Shown in pieces: positions 13,832 to 21,921 of a stretch of 47,416 nt of DNA. Every line of letters starts with the position of its first letter. Position 1 is the stretch's first letter. The notes below the pieces were generated by a model. It was given only the letters and a program-made list of their open reading frames with translations, had not been told where the DNA came from and ran no database searches. The stretch lies in assembly GCA_902771155.1 (NCBI GenBank), contig CACXVS010000017.1, positions 1 through 47,416 of the forward strand, given 5' to 3'. A program made the translations under genes and the position numbers. Source of the stretch: an uncultured Prevotellaceae bacterium. GTDB taxonomy: Bacteria; Bacteroidota; Bacteroidia; Bacteroidales; Bacteroidaceae.

Positions 13832-14851
13832 TCACACGAATTTTACGAGAATACGGAACACCTTACCTGGTGCCTCAGACCACTGTTTCATGGCTTCGGG
13901 GGCGCCCTCTGGAGCCACCACGTTCGAGATGAGACGATCGACAGGACACTGACCACCCTGCAGATAATGGATGACTGCACGGAAGTCGGAAGGTTGGGCA
14001 TTACGAGAACCACGAATGTCGAGTTCCTTCTGTACGAATAACTTGGTCTGGAACGACACCTCTGTCTTGGCGTAGCCGATGCACACCACACGCCCTGTAA
14101 AGGCCACCTCGTTAACGGCCATCTGATAGGTGACAGGACTACCCACGGCCTCGATGATAACATCAGGACCATAGCCAGAGGTGATCTCCTGCAGGCGGGC
14201 ATGCACATCCTCCGTCAGGGTGTTGATGGCATAGCTTGCACCCATTTCCTTGGCCAAGGCCAACTTCTCGTCGTCGATATCAGCAGCTATCACCGTAGCA
14301 CCACGAAGGGAAGAGCGTACAATGGCTCCCATACCCACCATGCCACAACCAATCACCACCACGACATCGATATCAGTGACCATGGCACGATTCACAGCGT
14401 GGAAGCCCACGCTCATGGGTTCGATCAAGGCACAGGTACGGGTATCGAGTCCTTCGGCTGGAATCACTTTCTCCCAAGGCAGGGCGATATACTCTCGCAT
14501 GGCTCCATTGCGCTGTACACCCAGTGTCTCGTTGTGCTCGCAGGCATTTACACGAAGATTACGACATGAGGCGCACTTGCCGCAATTGGTATAGGGATTA
14601 CATGTCACCACCATACCCGACTTCAATATCTCAGGCACGTCGGCACCCACTTTCTCAATCACGGCTCCCACCTCATGGCCTGGTATCACTGGCATCTTCA
14701 CCATCGGGTTCTTGCCTAGCCATGTGTTGAGGTCGCTACCACAGAAGCCCACATACTCCAGACGCAGCAGAACCTCGTTGGCCTTCAGGGCCTGTTGCTC
14801 AACATTCACAATGTCCATCTGGCGCTCGCCAGAAATCTGTATTGCTTTCAT
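13832..14851 (-). CDS. zinc-dependent medium-chain alcohol dehydrogenase
   Basis: 339 residues. Catalytic-zinc region GFCGSDLNTW and PGHEVGAVIEKVG, structural-zinc cysteines in CGKCASCRNLRVNAC, and a Rossmann nucleotide site VVVIGCGMVGMGAIV (about 165-180). It oxidises a sugar or sugar-acid hydroxyl with NAD(P)+. By its neighbours (fucose-type dehydrogenase, lactonase-like hydrolase, FucP-type permease) it could act on a fuconate-derived intermediate, but substrate is not readable from sequence. Start codon and upstream stop overlap as TAATG, so translation is coupled. Confidence 0.88.
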   Translation of the reverse strand: MKAIQISGERQMDIVNVEQQALKANEVLLRLEYVGFCGSDLNTWLGKNPMVKMPVIPGHEVGAVIEKVGADVPEILKSGMVVTCNPYTNCGKCASCRNLRVNACEHNETLGVQRNGAMREYIALPWEKVIPAEGLDTRTCALIEPMSVGFHAVNRAMVTDIDVVVVIGCGMVGMGAIVRSSLRGATVIAADIDDEKLALAKEMGASYAINTLTEDVHARLQEITSGYGPDVIIEAVGSPVTYQMAVNEVAFTGRVVCIGYAKTEVSFQTKLFVQKELDIRGSRNAQPSDFRAVIHYLQGGQCPVDRLISNVVAPEGAPEAMKQWSEAPGKVFRILVKFV

Positions 14852-15789
14852 TATTCCGACATATTTTTTATATAAGGTAATTCCATTAAGTTCTCGAAGC
14901 CATAGAACCTACGGGCATTCTCGCCAAGGAAGAGGCGCTTGTCGTGACCAGACAGTTCCTGAGACTTCAGCACAAAGTCGTACGACATACGATAAGTAAT
15001 GGCTGTGATGGTGCGAGGATAGTCACTACCCCACATCAGTTTCTCCATGCCCACCAACTCTGCCGCCTCCTTAATGGCACGAATGGCTGAAGGGAATGGA
15101 TAGAATTCTGAGTTGTAGAGCCAGGTGATACCCCCACTCTCTATCATCACATGCTCATAACGAGCCAATTTCATCTGACGGCGCCAACTCTCATTCTCCC
15201 AACACGGTGTCTGTGGGGGATTGGCCATACCGAGATGGCCGATGGCAATCTTCAGGTCAGGATACTCCTGAATGACCTCTTCCAATTCAGAGACCTGTTT
15301 GTCGCCATCCTCAAGGGTGATGCTCAGCAACACTTGACGTCGCTCCATCTCTTGGAACATCTTCATCATCTCATCGCTGGTCAAGGGGTTGCCCAATAGC
15401 CTATGGCCTGGAATGGCAATACCCTTAAAGCCCTGGTCCATCAGGCTGATAGCCTCCTCGCAGAAACCTTCATGAAGATAATCCACCATACCACAGGTTA
15501 GGAAACGATCTGGATAATTCTTTTGGACCTCAGCCAAGTAATCGTTCTGGATGCCATCGATAAACTCCTGCACCACAACGGCGGCAGACACCTGTGCATA
15601 GTCCATATTCGACAGGAAGACCTCCGCCGTATTCCGTCCGTCGATGATAAAGGGGGGTATCATCTGCACCTCCTCGCCAAGGAATATCGAGCGCCCATTC
15701 TTCAGTGAACGGATCTCCTTACCATCCCACGACGTATTCTGCTCGAGCCAGAGATGACTATGGGCATCGATGATTATGAGTTTTTCCAT
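14851..15789 (-). CDS. amidohydrolase-2 family protein, probable sugar lactonase
   Basis: 312 residues, TIM-barrel metal-dependent hydrolase of the COG3618/amidohydrolase-2 type. N-terminal IIDAHSHLWL carries the HxH metal site; GHLGMANPP and MWGSDYPR (metal-binding Asp) are intact; the C-terminus GENARRFYGF is typical. Relatives include L-fuconolactonase and L-rhamnonolactonase. Placed between an aldose dehydrogenase-like reductase and a zinc dehydrogenase, hydrolysis of L-fucono-lactone to L-fuconate is the likely job (inference). It overlaps the upstream gene by 16 bases. Confidence 0.82.
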   Translation of the reverse strand: MEKLIIIDAHSHLWLEQNTSWDGKEIRSLKNGRSIFLGEEVQMIPPFIIDGRNTAEVFLSNMDYAQVSAAVVVQEFIDGIQNDYLAEVQKNYPDRFLTCGMVDYLHEGFCEEAISLMDQGFKGIAIPGHRLLGNPLTSDEMMKMFQEMERRQVLLSITLEDGDKQVSELEEVIQEYPDLKIAIGHLGMANPPQTPCWENESWRRQMKLARYEHVMIESGGITWLYNSEFYPFPSAIRAIKEAAELVGMEKLMWGSDYPRTITAITYRMSYDFVLKSQELSGHDKRLFLGENARRFYGFENLMELPYIKNMSE

Positions 15790-16724
15790 CTTACAAACAT
15801 CTGATCACCAATAATCTTTTGCACCTCGTCCACAAGTGCCTCGTCCATGGGCTCATTTACATACTGGATGTTCTTCAGCACATTGTCAGGGTTGGCACTA
15901 CTGAAGAGCGTAGTGGCAATACGGGGATTCATACTGGTAGAGAACTGGATGGCTAGTTTCTCGATGGGATACCCTTTCTCCTCACAATAGGCAGCTGCCT
16001 TGGCACAGGCCTTTTTCAGATCCCTGCCTGCTGGATGCCACATGGGAGCACCTCGCTGCGACAACAAGCCCATCGACAACGGAGAGGCATTGATGACTCC
16101 CACCTCATGCTGCTCGAAGAAACTCAGGAAATCAGCCAACAGCGTATCGTTGAGCGAGTAGTGACAGAAATTAAGAATACTCTCCACCACCCCAGAGTCC
16201 GAGTGCTCAATGACCCACTTCAAGTTCTCAGGCTGAAGGTCTGTGATTCCCACATGCCCCACAACACCTTTCTTCTTCAGTTCCACAAGGGCGGGTAGGG
16301 TTTCGTCGCATACCTTCTGCAAACCACCCTCCATACCTGCCTGGAACTCGATATCGTGCACATTGATCAGATCGATATAGTCCACGTTCAGGCGCTCCAT
16401 ACTCTCATAGACACTCTCTGTAGCTCGCTTGGCACTATAGTCCCAGGTGTTTACACCGTCCTTACCATAACGACCCACCTTCGTCGAGAGGTAGTATTTG
16501 TCGCGTGGAATCTCTTTCAGGGCCTTGCCCAAAACCGTTTCAGCCTTCAGGTGTCCATAATAGGGCGACACGTCGATGAAATTGATACCGTTATCCACTG
16601 CTACATGAACGGCTCTGATACCTTCTTCCTCACGGATGCCATGAAACACGCCACCCAACGACGAGGCGCCGAAGCTGAGGTTAGACACCTTCATCCCCGT
16701 CTTTCCAATCTCGTTGTATACCAT
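15774..16724 (-). CDS. aldo/keto reductase, probable L-fucose/L-galactose-type 1-dehydrogenase
   Basis: 316 residues from MVYNEIGKTGMKVSNLSFG. AKR catalytic residues are visible: Asp and Tyr in FIDVSPYYG, Lys in YLSTKVGR, His in LINVHDIE. The family resembles D-threo-aldose (L-fucose) and L-galactose 1-dehydrogenases, which oxidise the sugar at C1 to a lactone. The adjacent lactonase-like gene fits this. The open frame extends to 16772, but the ATG at 16724 starts one base after the dnaA stop and matches the family N-terminus, so it is preferred. Confidence 0.82.
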   Translation of the reverse strand: MVYNEIGKTGMKVSNLSFGASSLGGVFHGIREEEGIRAVHVAVDNGINFIDVSPYYGHLKAETVLGKALKEIPRDKYYLSTKVGRYGKDGVNTWDYSAKRATESVYESMERLNVDYIDLINVHDIEFQAGMEGGLQKVCDETLPALVELKKKGVVGHVGITDLQPENLKWVIEHSDSGVVESILNFCHYSLNDTLLADFLSFFEQHEVGVINASPLSMGLLSQRGAPMWHPAGRDLKKACAKAAAYCEEKGYPIEKLAIQFSTSMNPRIATTLFSSANPDNVLKNIQYVNEPMDEALVDEVQKIIGDQMFVRWKNS

Positions 16725-16725
16725 C

Positions 16726-18150
16726 TTATTTTTTAAGCTTAAATGAATTCTCGATGCTGCTGAGCTCAGCACTGAAGGTCTTGTCGATTTTCAGTCGTTG
16801 CTCAATCTGGTTACAGCTATGGATCACTGTAGAGTGGTCGCGCCCACCAATCAGAAGACCGATCCGACTTGCAGGCATCTTCGTATATTTCTGGGCTAGA
16901 TACATTGAGATCTGGCGCACCTGCACAAGGTCGCGCTTACGGCTCTTGCCCGATACATGCTGCACCTCTACATTGTAGTGTCGGCACACCTTCTCAAGGA
17001 TGTCATCAATGGTCAGAGGATGGTTATCCACCTTCACAGCACGCTTAATCACGCGCTCTGCCAGTTTCATATCGACATTTGAGTTATAGACAATCGAATA
17101 AGCCATCAGAGAGTTAACCACACCCTCAAGATCTCTTACGCTACCATTAGCCGTCTCTGCAATAAACTTGATCACGTCTCCAGGGATCTTCAGACCATCG
17201 CGCTTGCACTTAGCATTCAGGATGTCGATACACAACTGTACATTGGGCCTCTCCAACTCAGCTATCAGTCCACAGGCAAAACGTGTCAGCAGCCTGTCTT
17301 TCATACCTTGAAGGTCCACAGGCGGACGATCGCTGGCCAGAATAATCTGCTTGCCACAACGGAACAGGTGATTGAAGATGTGGAAAAAAGTCTCCAGCGT
17401 CTTGGGTGAATTCATCCACTCCTGGATATCGTCCACGATGAGCACGTCGATCGACTGATAGAAATTAATGAAGTCGTTGGTCGTATTATGGCGAACGGAG
17501 TCAGTAAACTGCACTTGGAACAAACGTGCACTCACATAGAGCACGCGCTTCTGTGGATAAGTCTCCTTACAGCGCACACCAATGGCATTAATCAGATGCG
17601 TCTTTCCACAACCAGAAGGACCAAAGATAAAGAAGGGGTTGAACGTGCTTCTACCTGGATGCTCGGCAATCGAGAGACCTACGGTACGAGGCAACTTGTT
17701 AGAATCTCCTTCAATATAGTTCTGGAAGGTTTTCTTCGGATCCAACTGCGGATTCAGTGGCTGCGGTGTAGCGCTATCGAGCGTCGTAGGCGACTTGTTC
17801 ACACGACTTGATGGTAAAGGCTGCTCTATCATGCTGGGGCCTTCGCTCTCCACCTGGGTTACCACATTATGGCCATGACCCTCGTTGGCTCTTACCTCTA
17901 CGATTCTATAATTAAGCTTAACATGATCTCCAAACACTCGCGCGAGTACCTTACTTAATAGTCCTACGTAGTATTGCTCCAGATACTCAAAGACGTATCT
18001 GCTTGGAAGCTGCACCAACAACTCATTTGTATCCTCGGAGTAAGACTCGAAGACGATTGGTGCGAACCACGTTTTGTACTGTTGCTCAGTAACGTTTGCC
18101 TTTATCAGTTGAAGGCAGTTGTCCCAGAGCGCCTGATGACTATTATTCAT
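16726..18150 (-). CDS. dnaA: chromosomal replication initiator DnaA
   Basis: 474 residues, normal length. Domain I (1-90, DnaB/DiaA interaction), a variable linker (about 95-140), AAA+ domain with Walker A FGPSGCGKTHL (176-186), Walker B VLIVDDIQ (236-243) and sensor/arginine-finger motifs, and domain IV with the DnaA-box signature GRDHSTVIH near the C-terminus. It binds DnaA boxes and opens the origin. The usual neighbours dnaN, recF and gyrB are absent; instead the stop is followed after one base by four sugar-catabolism genes on the same strand. Confidence 0.98.
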   Translation of the reverse strand: MNNSHQALWDNCLQLIKANVTEQQYKTWFAPIVFESYSEDTNELLVQLPSRYVFEYLEQYYVGLLSKVLARVFGDHVKLNYRIVEVRANEGHGHNVVTQVESEGPSMIEQPLPSSRVNKSPTTLDSATPQPLNPQLDPKKTFQNYIEGDSNKLPRTVGLSIAEHPGRSTFNPFFIFGPSGCGKTHLINAIGVRCKETYPQKRVLYVSARLFQVQFTDSVRHNTTNDFINFYQSIDVLIVDDIQEWMNSPKTLETFFHIFNHLFRCGKQIILASDRPPVDLQGMKDRLLTRFACGLIAELERPNVQLCIDILNAKCKRDGLKIPGDVIKFIAETANGSVRDLEGVVNSLMAYSIVYNSNVDMKLAERVIKRAVKVDNHPLTIDDILEKVCRHYNVEVQHVSGKSRKRDLVQVRQISMYLAQKYTKMPASRIGLLIGGRDHSTVIHSCNQIEQRLKIDKTFSAELSSIENSFKLKK

Positions 18151-18516
18151 TCGGCGATTGTTTCAAATTATTACTCAAGACGATTAGGTCTTTAGATTTT
18201 ATCTAGATTTTGTTTGCAGGTGCAAAGTTCGCACTTTTTTTGGAAATATACAAATCCTTAAAAATGGCCTTTGTGTTGACATTCTGTCGTAACTCGCTAT
18301 TATATCGGCATTTATGATGTTTCACAAAGCAAATTGCAAAATCGAGTGCTTGCAAAAATACAACTTACTGATTTTCAAATATGTATCGACGAACAAGAAG
18401 GATTAACACTCTTTTAGTTTCACCATTTTTACACCCTTTTTGTTGCCAAATAAGGCACTTATGATAGTATTGACAAAAATTAAGCGTAGGACAAAATTAT
18501 TTAGACAAATTTTAAA
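18151..18516. other. AT-rich intergenic region upstream of dnaA
   Basis: 366 bases without a gene, between the dnaA start and the 3' end of the MCE gene. It contains the dnaA promoter (18223-18254) and otherwise AT-rich sequence. I saw no clear TTATCCACA-type DnaA box on either strand and no A/T 13-mer array, so an origin is not claimed. Confidence 0.5.
18223..18254 (-). promoter_or_regulatory. dnaA promoter
   Basis: On the minus strand TTTG (18251-18254), 20 bases, then GAACTTTG followed by C (18223-18230). The -33 element and spacing are ideal; the -7 has G for T at its first base. The predicted leader is about 65 bases. Confidence 0.6.
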
Positions 18517-19413
18517 TTACTTATCTTTTTTGCCAAACACAGAGAAATGTACATAGCGTTTAGGATGCTGCTTCAGATCGATCATCAGCGAGTCGGCATG
18601 CATCATGGTCGCATTCAGGTTATTATAGAGTTCCGGGTCTCTCATCAGCAGCCCCAAAGTACCCTCGTTGCTGTTCAGTTTGGCCGTCATCTGCTCTACA
18701 TTCTGCAGCGTATTATTCACCTTCGCCATCGTTTTGGCAAGGTCCAACTCGTTCAGATTACGTGTCAGGTCGTTGGCATTGGCCAGCATACCATCAGCAT
18801 TCTTCACCATACTGGGCAGTTGCTGGTTCAGTGTTATTGCCATAGCATGCAACTGTACTGTCGTCTGGTTCAGACTACCCGTCATCTGGTCGATGTTGTG
18901 CAACGAGTTTTGCAGAGCGGGATCAGAGAGCAAGAGGTTCACGTTCATCAGGATTGAGTCGAGTTTGGGCAGCATGGCCTGAATCTGGGGCACCATGTCG
19001 GCCACCATTGCCATAGCACCTTTCTGAGGTCCGCCTATGAGGGTATCACCTGGAGTCAGCAAATCCACGGGATTAGGACCAAGAACCAGTTCCAGTTTGA
19101 TATTGCCCAACAGATCACTGGCAATCTCGGCCTTACTGCCCTTGGGCAACTGCATCTGGTTGTCGAGCCCTATCACAGCCACAATATCATTCTGATTAGT
19201 ATAGTCGTAGATAATATTCTCTACCACGCCCACCTTGAAGCCGTTGGCGTAAATCGGACTCGAGGCTGACAGACCGCTGATATCCTTAAACTTCACGTAA
19301 TAGTTACGATCAGTCGAAAACAATGACAATCCCTTCAGGAACTGCAGTCCGAAATACAAAACCACCATACCAATGATCGCCATCAAGGCTATCTGAATCT
19401 CTTTCCTTTTCAT
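18517..19413 (-). CDS. MCE/MlaD family lipid-transport protein
   Basis: 298 residues: short cytoplasmic N-terminus, one membrane helix (about 8-28, IALMAIIGMVVLYFGLQFL), an MCE domain (about 38-120, YVKFKDISGLSASSPIYANG and GSKAEIASDLLGNIKLEL) and a long helical C-terminal region. MCE proteins form periplasmic rings that carry phospholipids between membranes. No permease or ATPase partner (MlaE/MlaF) is in the window. It follows the amidase gene after three bases and is the last gene of that operon. Confidence 0.88.
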   Translation of the reverse strand: MKRKEIQIALMAIIGMVVLYFGLQFLKGLSLFSTDRNYYVKFKDISGLSASSPIYANGFKVGVVENIIYDYTNQNDIVAVIGLDNQMQLPKGSKAEIASDLLGNIKLELVLGPNPVDLLTPGDTLIGGPQKGAMAMVADMVPQIQAMLPKLDSILMNVNLLLSDPALQNSLHNIDQMTGSLNQTTVQLHAMAITLNQQLPSMVKNADGMLANANDLTRNLNELDLAKTMAKVNNTLQNVEQMTAKLNSNEGTLGLLMRDPELYNNLNATMMHADSLMIDLKQHPKRYVHFSVFGKKDK

Positions 19414-19416
19414 ATC

Positions 19417-20775
19417 TTATTTCATTTTTCTTGCAACGTTCACATTAATCTTCTTACCATCCTTAAAGGCGATGATAAAGGCCTCAGGATATTTCTGGGC
19501 AATCTCTCTGCGCAGACGACTGATCTCACTATAATCCTCAGAACTACCAACGGTGTATTTATACAATCCGCCTTCCTGATAATATGACGTATTCTTCAGT
19601 CCCTTCAGACGAGCATCGCTCGCCTTGATCTTCGTCGAACTGGCCAGTATCTGCACCTTATAGACTGGTCGTGAGGGCTTTACTACATCCTCTACTGCAG
19701 GGGGCTGAGGCGTCTCTAAGGGCCTTACCTCTTCCACAACTGGCTCTGGCTTCATCGAAGGCATCTCCACCACTACAGTATCAACGGGCGACTCAGTTAC
19801 CGCCGTATCCTTAGGCTCTTCCACCTTCATTATGACAGGCTCTGGCTTTGGTTCCTTCACCTTCTTTGAGGGCTTAACCTTTATCTCTTCCTGAGGAACG
19901 ATGTTGGGTATCTCCACCTTCTTCGGCTCTGGCTCAGGGCGATAAGGTATCGAGGCATTCTTATCATATTTCTTCCTATACGCCATAAAGGCATTGAAGA
20001 GTCCTGTAGCATACTGCTCCTCAGCAACTTTCGAGATCATATACTGCTCTTCGTCGCGTGTAGTGATAAAGCCCAACTCCACCAGGCATCCTGGCATCGA
20101 CGAGAGTCGCAACACAGCCAGATTATCCTGTTGTGCACCCATATCCTGACGCCCTGTAGCCCTGCACACATAGCGCTGCATATACTTGGCCAACTGCACG
20201 CTGTTCTCCATGTTCTTGTCCTGAATAAACTCAAACATAATATCACTCTCAGGCGAGTTAGGATCGTAGCCCTGATAGGTAGTCTTATAGTCCTTCTCCT
20301 GCAGGATAACAGCATTCTCTCGCTTGGCCACTTCCAAATTCTGGAGTACACCCGTATTCTTGCCTGTACGCTTACTGGTGCCCAGCGTATAAGTCTGGAA
20401 TCCTCGAGCCACCCTACCCCTCGGTAAGGCATTGATATGTATGGAGATAAACAGGTCGGCCTTATTCTGATTGGCAATCTCTGCCCTGCGATACAGTTCT
20501 ACGAAACGATCCGTCTTACGGGTATAGATGACTTTCACGTCAGGACAGTTGTTCTCAACCATACGTCCGAAGGCCAGTGCGAACTTCAGCGTCAGGTGTT
20601 TCTCGTAGGTCACTGCGCCCTTGGCTCCTCCGTCTCCACCACCATGTCCGGCATCGATGACCAATGTAAAGGGTTTATTCGCAGCCTCAACTGCGAAAGG
20701 CAAGAAGACAAGAAGGCAAAATGCCAAAAGCCATTTCACCAACCCTCTCACCTTATTATATATATTCTTATTCAC
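19417..20775 (-). CDS. N-acetylmuramoyl-L-alanine amidase with SPOR-like C-terminus
   Basis: 452 residues. Signal peptide (about 1-32), Amidase_3 catalytic domain (about 35-270) with zinc-binding VIDAGHGGGDGGAKG, SIHINALP and the catalytic-glutamate region CLVELGFITT, then a Pro/Lys/Glu-rich linker (about 285-370) and a SPOR-like domain (about 372-445, YKVQILASSTKI). It cleaves the amide between MurNAc and the stem peptide in the periplasm; the SPOR-like end would bind denuded glycan at the division site. It follows folB by nine bases. Confidence 0.92.
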   Translation of the reverse strand: MNKNIYNKVRGLVKWLLAFCLLVFLPFAVEAANKPFTLVIDAGHGGGDGGAKGAVTYEKHLTLKFALAFGRMVENNCPDVKVIYTRKTDRFVELYRRAEIANQNKADLFISIHINALPRGRVARGFQTYTLGTSKRTGKNTGVLQNLEVAKRENAVILQEKDYKTTYQGYDPNSPESDIMFEFIQDKNMENSVQLAKYMQRYVCRATGRQDMGAQQDNLAVLRLSSMPGCLVELGFITTRDEEQYMISKVAEEQYATGLFNAFMAYRKKYDKNASIPYRPEPEPKKVEIPNIVPQEEIKVKPSKKVKEPKPEPVIMKVEEPKDTAVTESPVDTVVVEMPSMKPEPVVEEVRPLETPQPPAVEDVVKPSRPVYKVQILASSTKIKASDARLKGLKNTSYYQEGGLYKYTVGSSEDYSEISRLRREIAQKYPEAFIIAFKDGKKINVNVARKMK

Positions 20776-20784
20776 TTACTTGTT

Positions 20785-21153
20785 TTACTTTTCAAAATGC
20801 ATTTCAATGCTAGCTCCTTCTGCATCGGCTCCCATTGGGGGATTTAGTTTCATCAATTTCAGGTCGATGGAAATCACCTTTGGGAAAGCCCCTTCCACAG
20901 CCTTGGCGATACGCCCTGCCACATGTTCCAACAAGTTGGATGGCTCGCTCATCTCACGCTCAACGACCTGATAGAGCGCCCCATAGTCGAGGGTATCCTT
21001 CACATCGTCGCTCTCCATCGCTGCCTCCAGTGGATAGCCCACTCTCAGTGTTACCACAAAATCGCCTCCCGTCTGGCGTTCCTGGGCCATCACCCCATGC
21101 CTTGCATGGAACCTTAGTCCCTCCAGCGTAATATATGAACGCACACTATTCAT
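20785..21153 (-). CDS. folB: dihydroneopterin aldolase
   Basis: 122 residues, the normal size. EGLRFHARHGVMAQERQTGG is the family's N-terminal active-site region, and the catalytic Lys lies in MKLNPPMG near residue 100. It converts dihydroneopterin to 6-hydroxymethyl-dihydropterin in folate synthesis, cytoplasmic octamer. Its start overlaps the preceding nrdJb-like gene by eight bases. A folate gene beside a nucleotide-reduction gene fits the thyA/folA pair located about 9 kb away, though that is not proof of co-regulation. Confidence 0.92.
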   Translation of the reverse strand: MNSVRSYITLEGLRFHARHGVMAQERQTGGDFVVTLRVGYPLEAAMESDDVKDTLDYGALYQVVEREMSEPSNLLEHVAGRIAKAVEGAFPKVISIDLKLMKLNPPMGADAEGASIEMHFEK

Positions 21154-21823
21154 CTATCTCTGTATCCTGGGCACCAGGCAGATAGCGTTTCAGTGCGCGC
21201 TCCACACCCGTTTTCCACGTGTTGATACTCTCATCTTTCAGCGACAGCGATCCTACCAGACGGATGACATGCTCCAAAGGCATCCGATAGCGCAACACAC
21301 CCGAAATCAGTTTGGCGTAATTCCAATACTCAGGATTGAACTTCTCCGAGAGACCTTCAACCGTAGTCTTATAACCCCTTTTGTTCTCAAACTGGAAATC
21401 GTAGCGCTTCGTTCCGTCTGGGTTTACCTGCTTCAGGATCTTGCCATGCGTCACCGTCTTAGGAAGGATAATTCCCTCTTCGTCATCTTGCAGACCTGTA
21501 AATATTTCGTAAGGATAGCCGTCGAGCAGACCCACGAGGGCCACCCATTTGTCCTTGTTATTCTGGAATCTTACCACATCGCACTCCAGAGCCTGAGGCC
21601 TCACCTCCGTTACCAATGGACGATGGTTCTCCTCAGCAGTCATCACAGCTTGGTTAGCCAGTGTCAGCAACTTCTCCGCCATCTGGGGCTTCAAGGCCTT
21701 CAGACCAATCTCCAACTGAGCCACCACCTGTTCCTCAGTCAGTTCGTTGCCCAACTTGCTTCCTGCCGTTACCAATTCGTTAGCAATGCGCTGTAACATC
21801 TCATTTTTGCGTTCCTTATCCAT
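21146..21823 (-). CDS. NrdJb-like subunit/C-terminal segment of class II ribonucleotide reductase
   Basis: 225 residues. The stretches KWVALVGLLDGYPYEIFTG, KRYDFQFENKRGYKTTVEG and ESINTWKTGVERALKRYLPG match the C-terminal part of adenosylcobalamin-dependent ribonucleotide reductases (NrdJ). No catalytic barrel with the radical cysteine is present. In Pseudomonas aeruginosa the enzyme is split into NrdJa and a small NrdJb of about 230 residues, so this is likely a separate NrdJb-type protein whose large partner is encoded elsewhere. It heads the operon with folB, amidase and MCE genes and faces a TonB receptor gene across a shared control region. Confidence 0.75.
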   Translation of the reverse strand: MDKERKNEMLQRIANELVTAGSKLGNELTEEQVVAQLEIGLKALKPQMAEKLLTLANQAVMTAEENHRPLVTEVRPQALECDVVRFQNNKDKWVALVGLLDGYPYEIFTGLQDDEEGIILPKTVTHGKILKQVNPDGTKRYDFQFENKRGYKTTVEGLSEKFNPEYWNYAKLISGVLRYRMPLEHVIRLVGSLSLKDESINTWKTGVERALKRYLPGAQDTEIDE

Positions 21824-21842
21824 AACGTCACATTTTTGGCTG

Positions 21843-21850
21843 CAAAATTA
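21843..21850 (-). promoter_or_regulatory. -7 promoter element of the nrdJb-like operon
   Basis: Minus strand TAATTTTG followed by C, about 20 bases before the ATG at 21823. Confidence 0.6.
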
Positions 21851-21852
21851 AG

Positions 21853-21881
21853 CAAAAGTTTTCGATTTCGGAAAACTTTTG
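21853..21881. promoter_or_regulatory. 29-bp inverted repeat between divergent promoters, candidate operator
   Basis: CAAAAGTTTTC, 7-base spacer GATTTCG, GAAAACTTTTG: perfect 11-bp arms. It lies directly upstream of the minus-strand -7 element (21843-21850) and about 24 bases before the plus-strand one (21905-21912), well placed to control both genes. Confidence 0.6.
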
Positions 21882-21904
21882 TCGTTTTTCTAAAGAAAAA
21901 ATAC

Positions 21905-21912
21905 TACCTTTG
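21905..21912 (+). promoter_or_regulatory. -7 promoter element of the TonB receptor gene
   Basis: TACCTTTG followed by CACC. The predicted transcript starts only about three bases before the ATG at 21922. Confidence 0.6.
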
Positions 21913-21921
21913 CACCTCGTT

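Noticed and set aside
18151..18516. Chromosomal origin upstream of dnaA
   Set aside because: No DnaA boxes or unwinding 13-mers seen by eye; position alone is not evidence.
21824..21921. Cobalamin riboswitch before the BtuB-like receptor
   Set aside because: The gap is only 98 bases and is occupied by two promoters and an inverted repeat; a cobalamin riboswitch needs about 200 bases.
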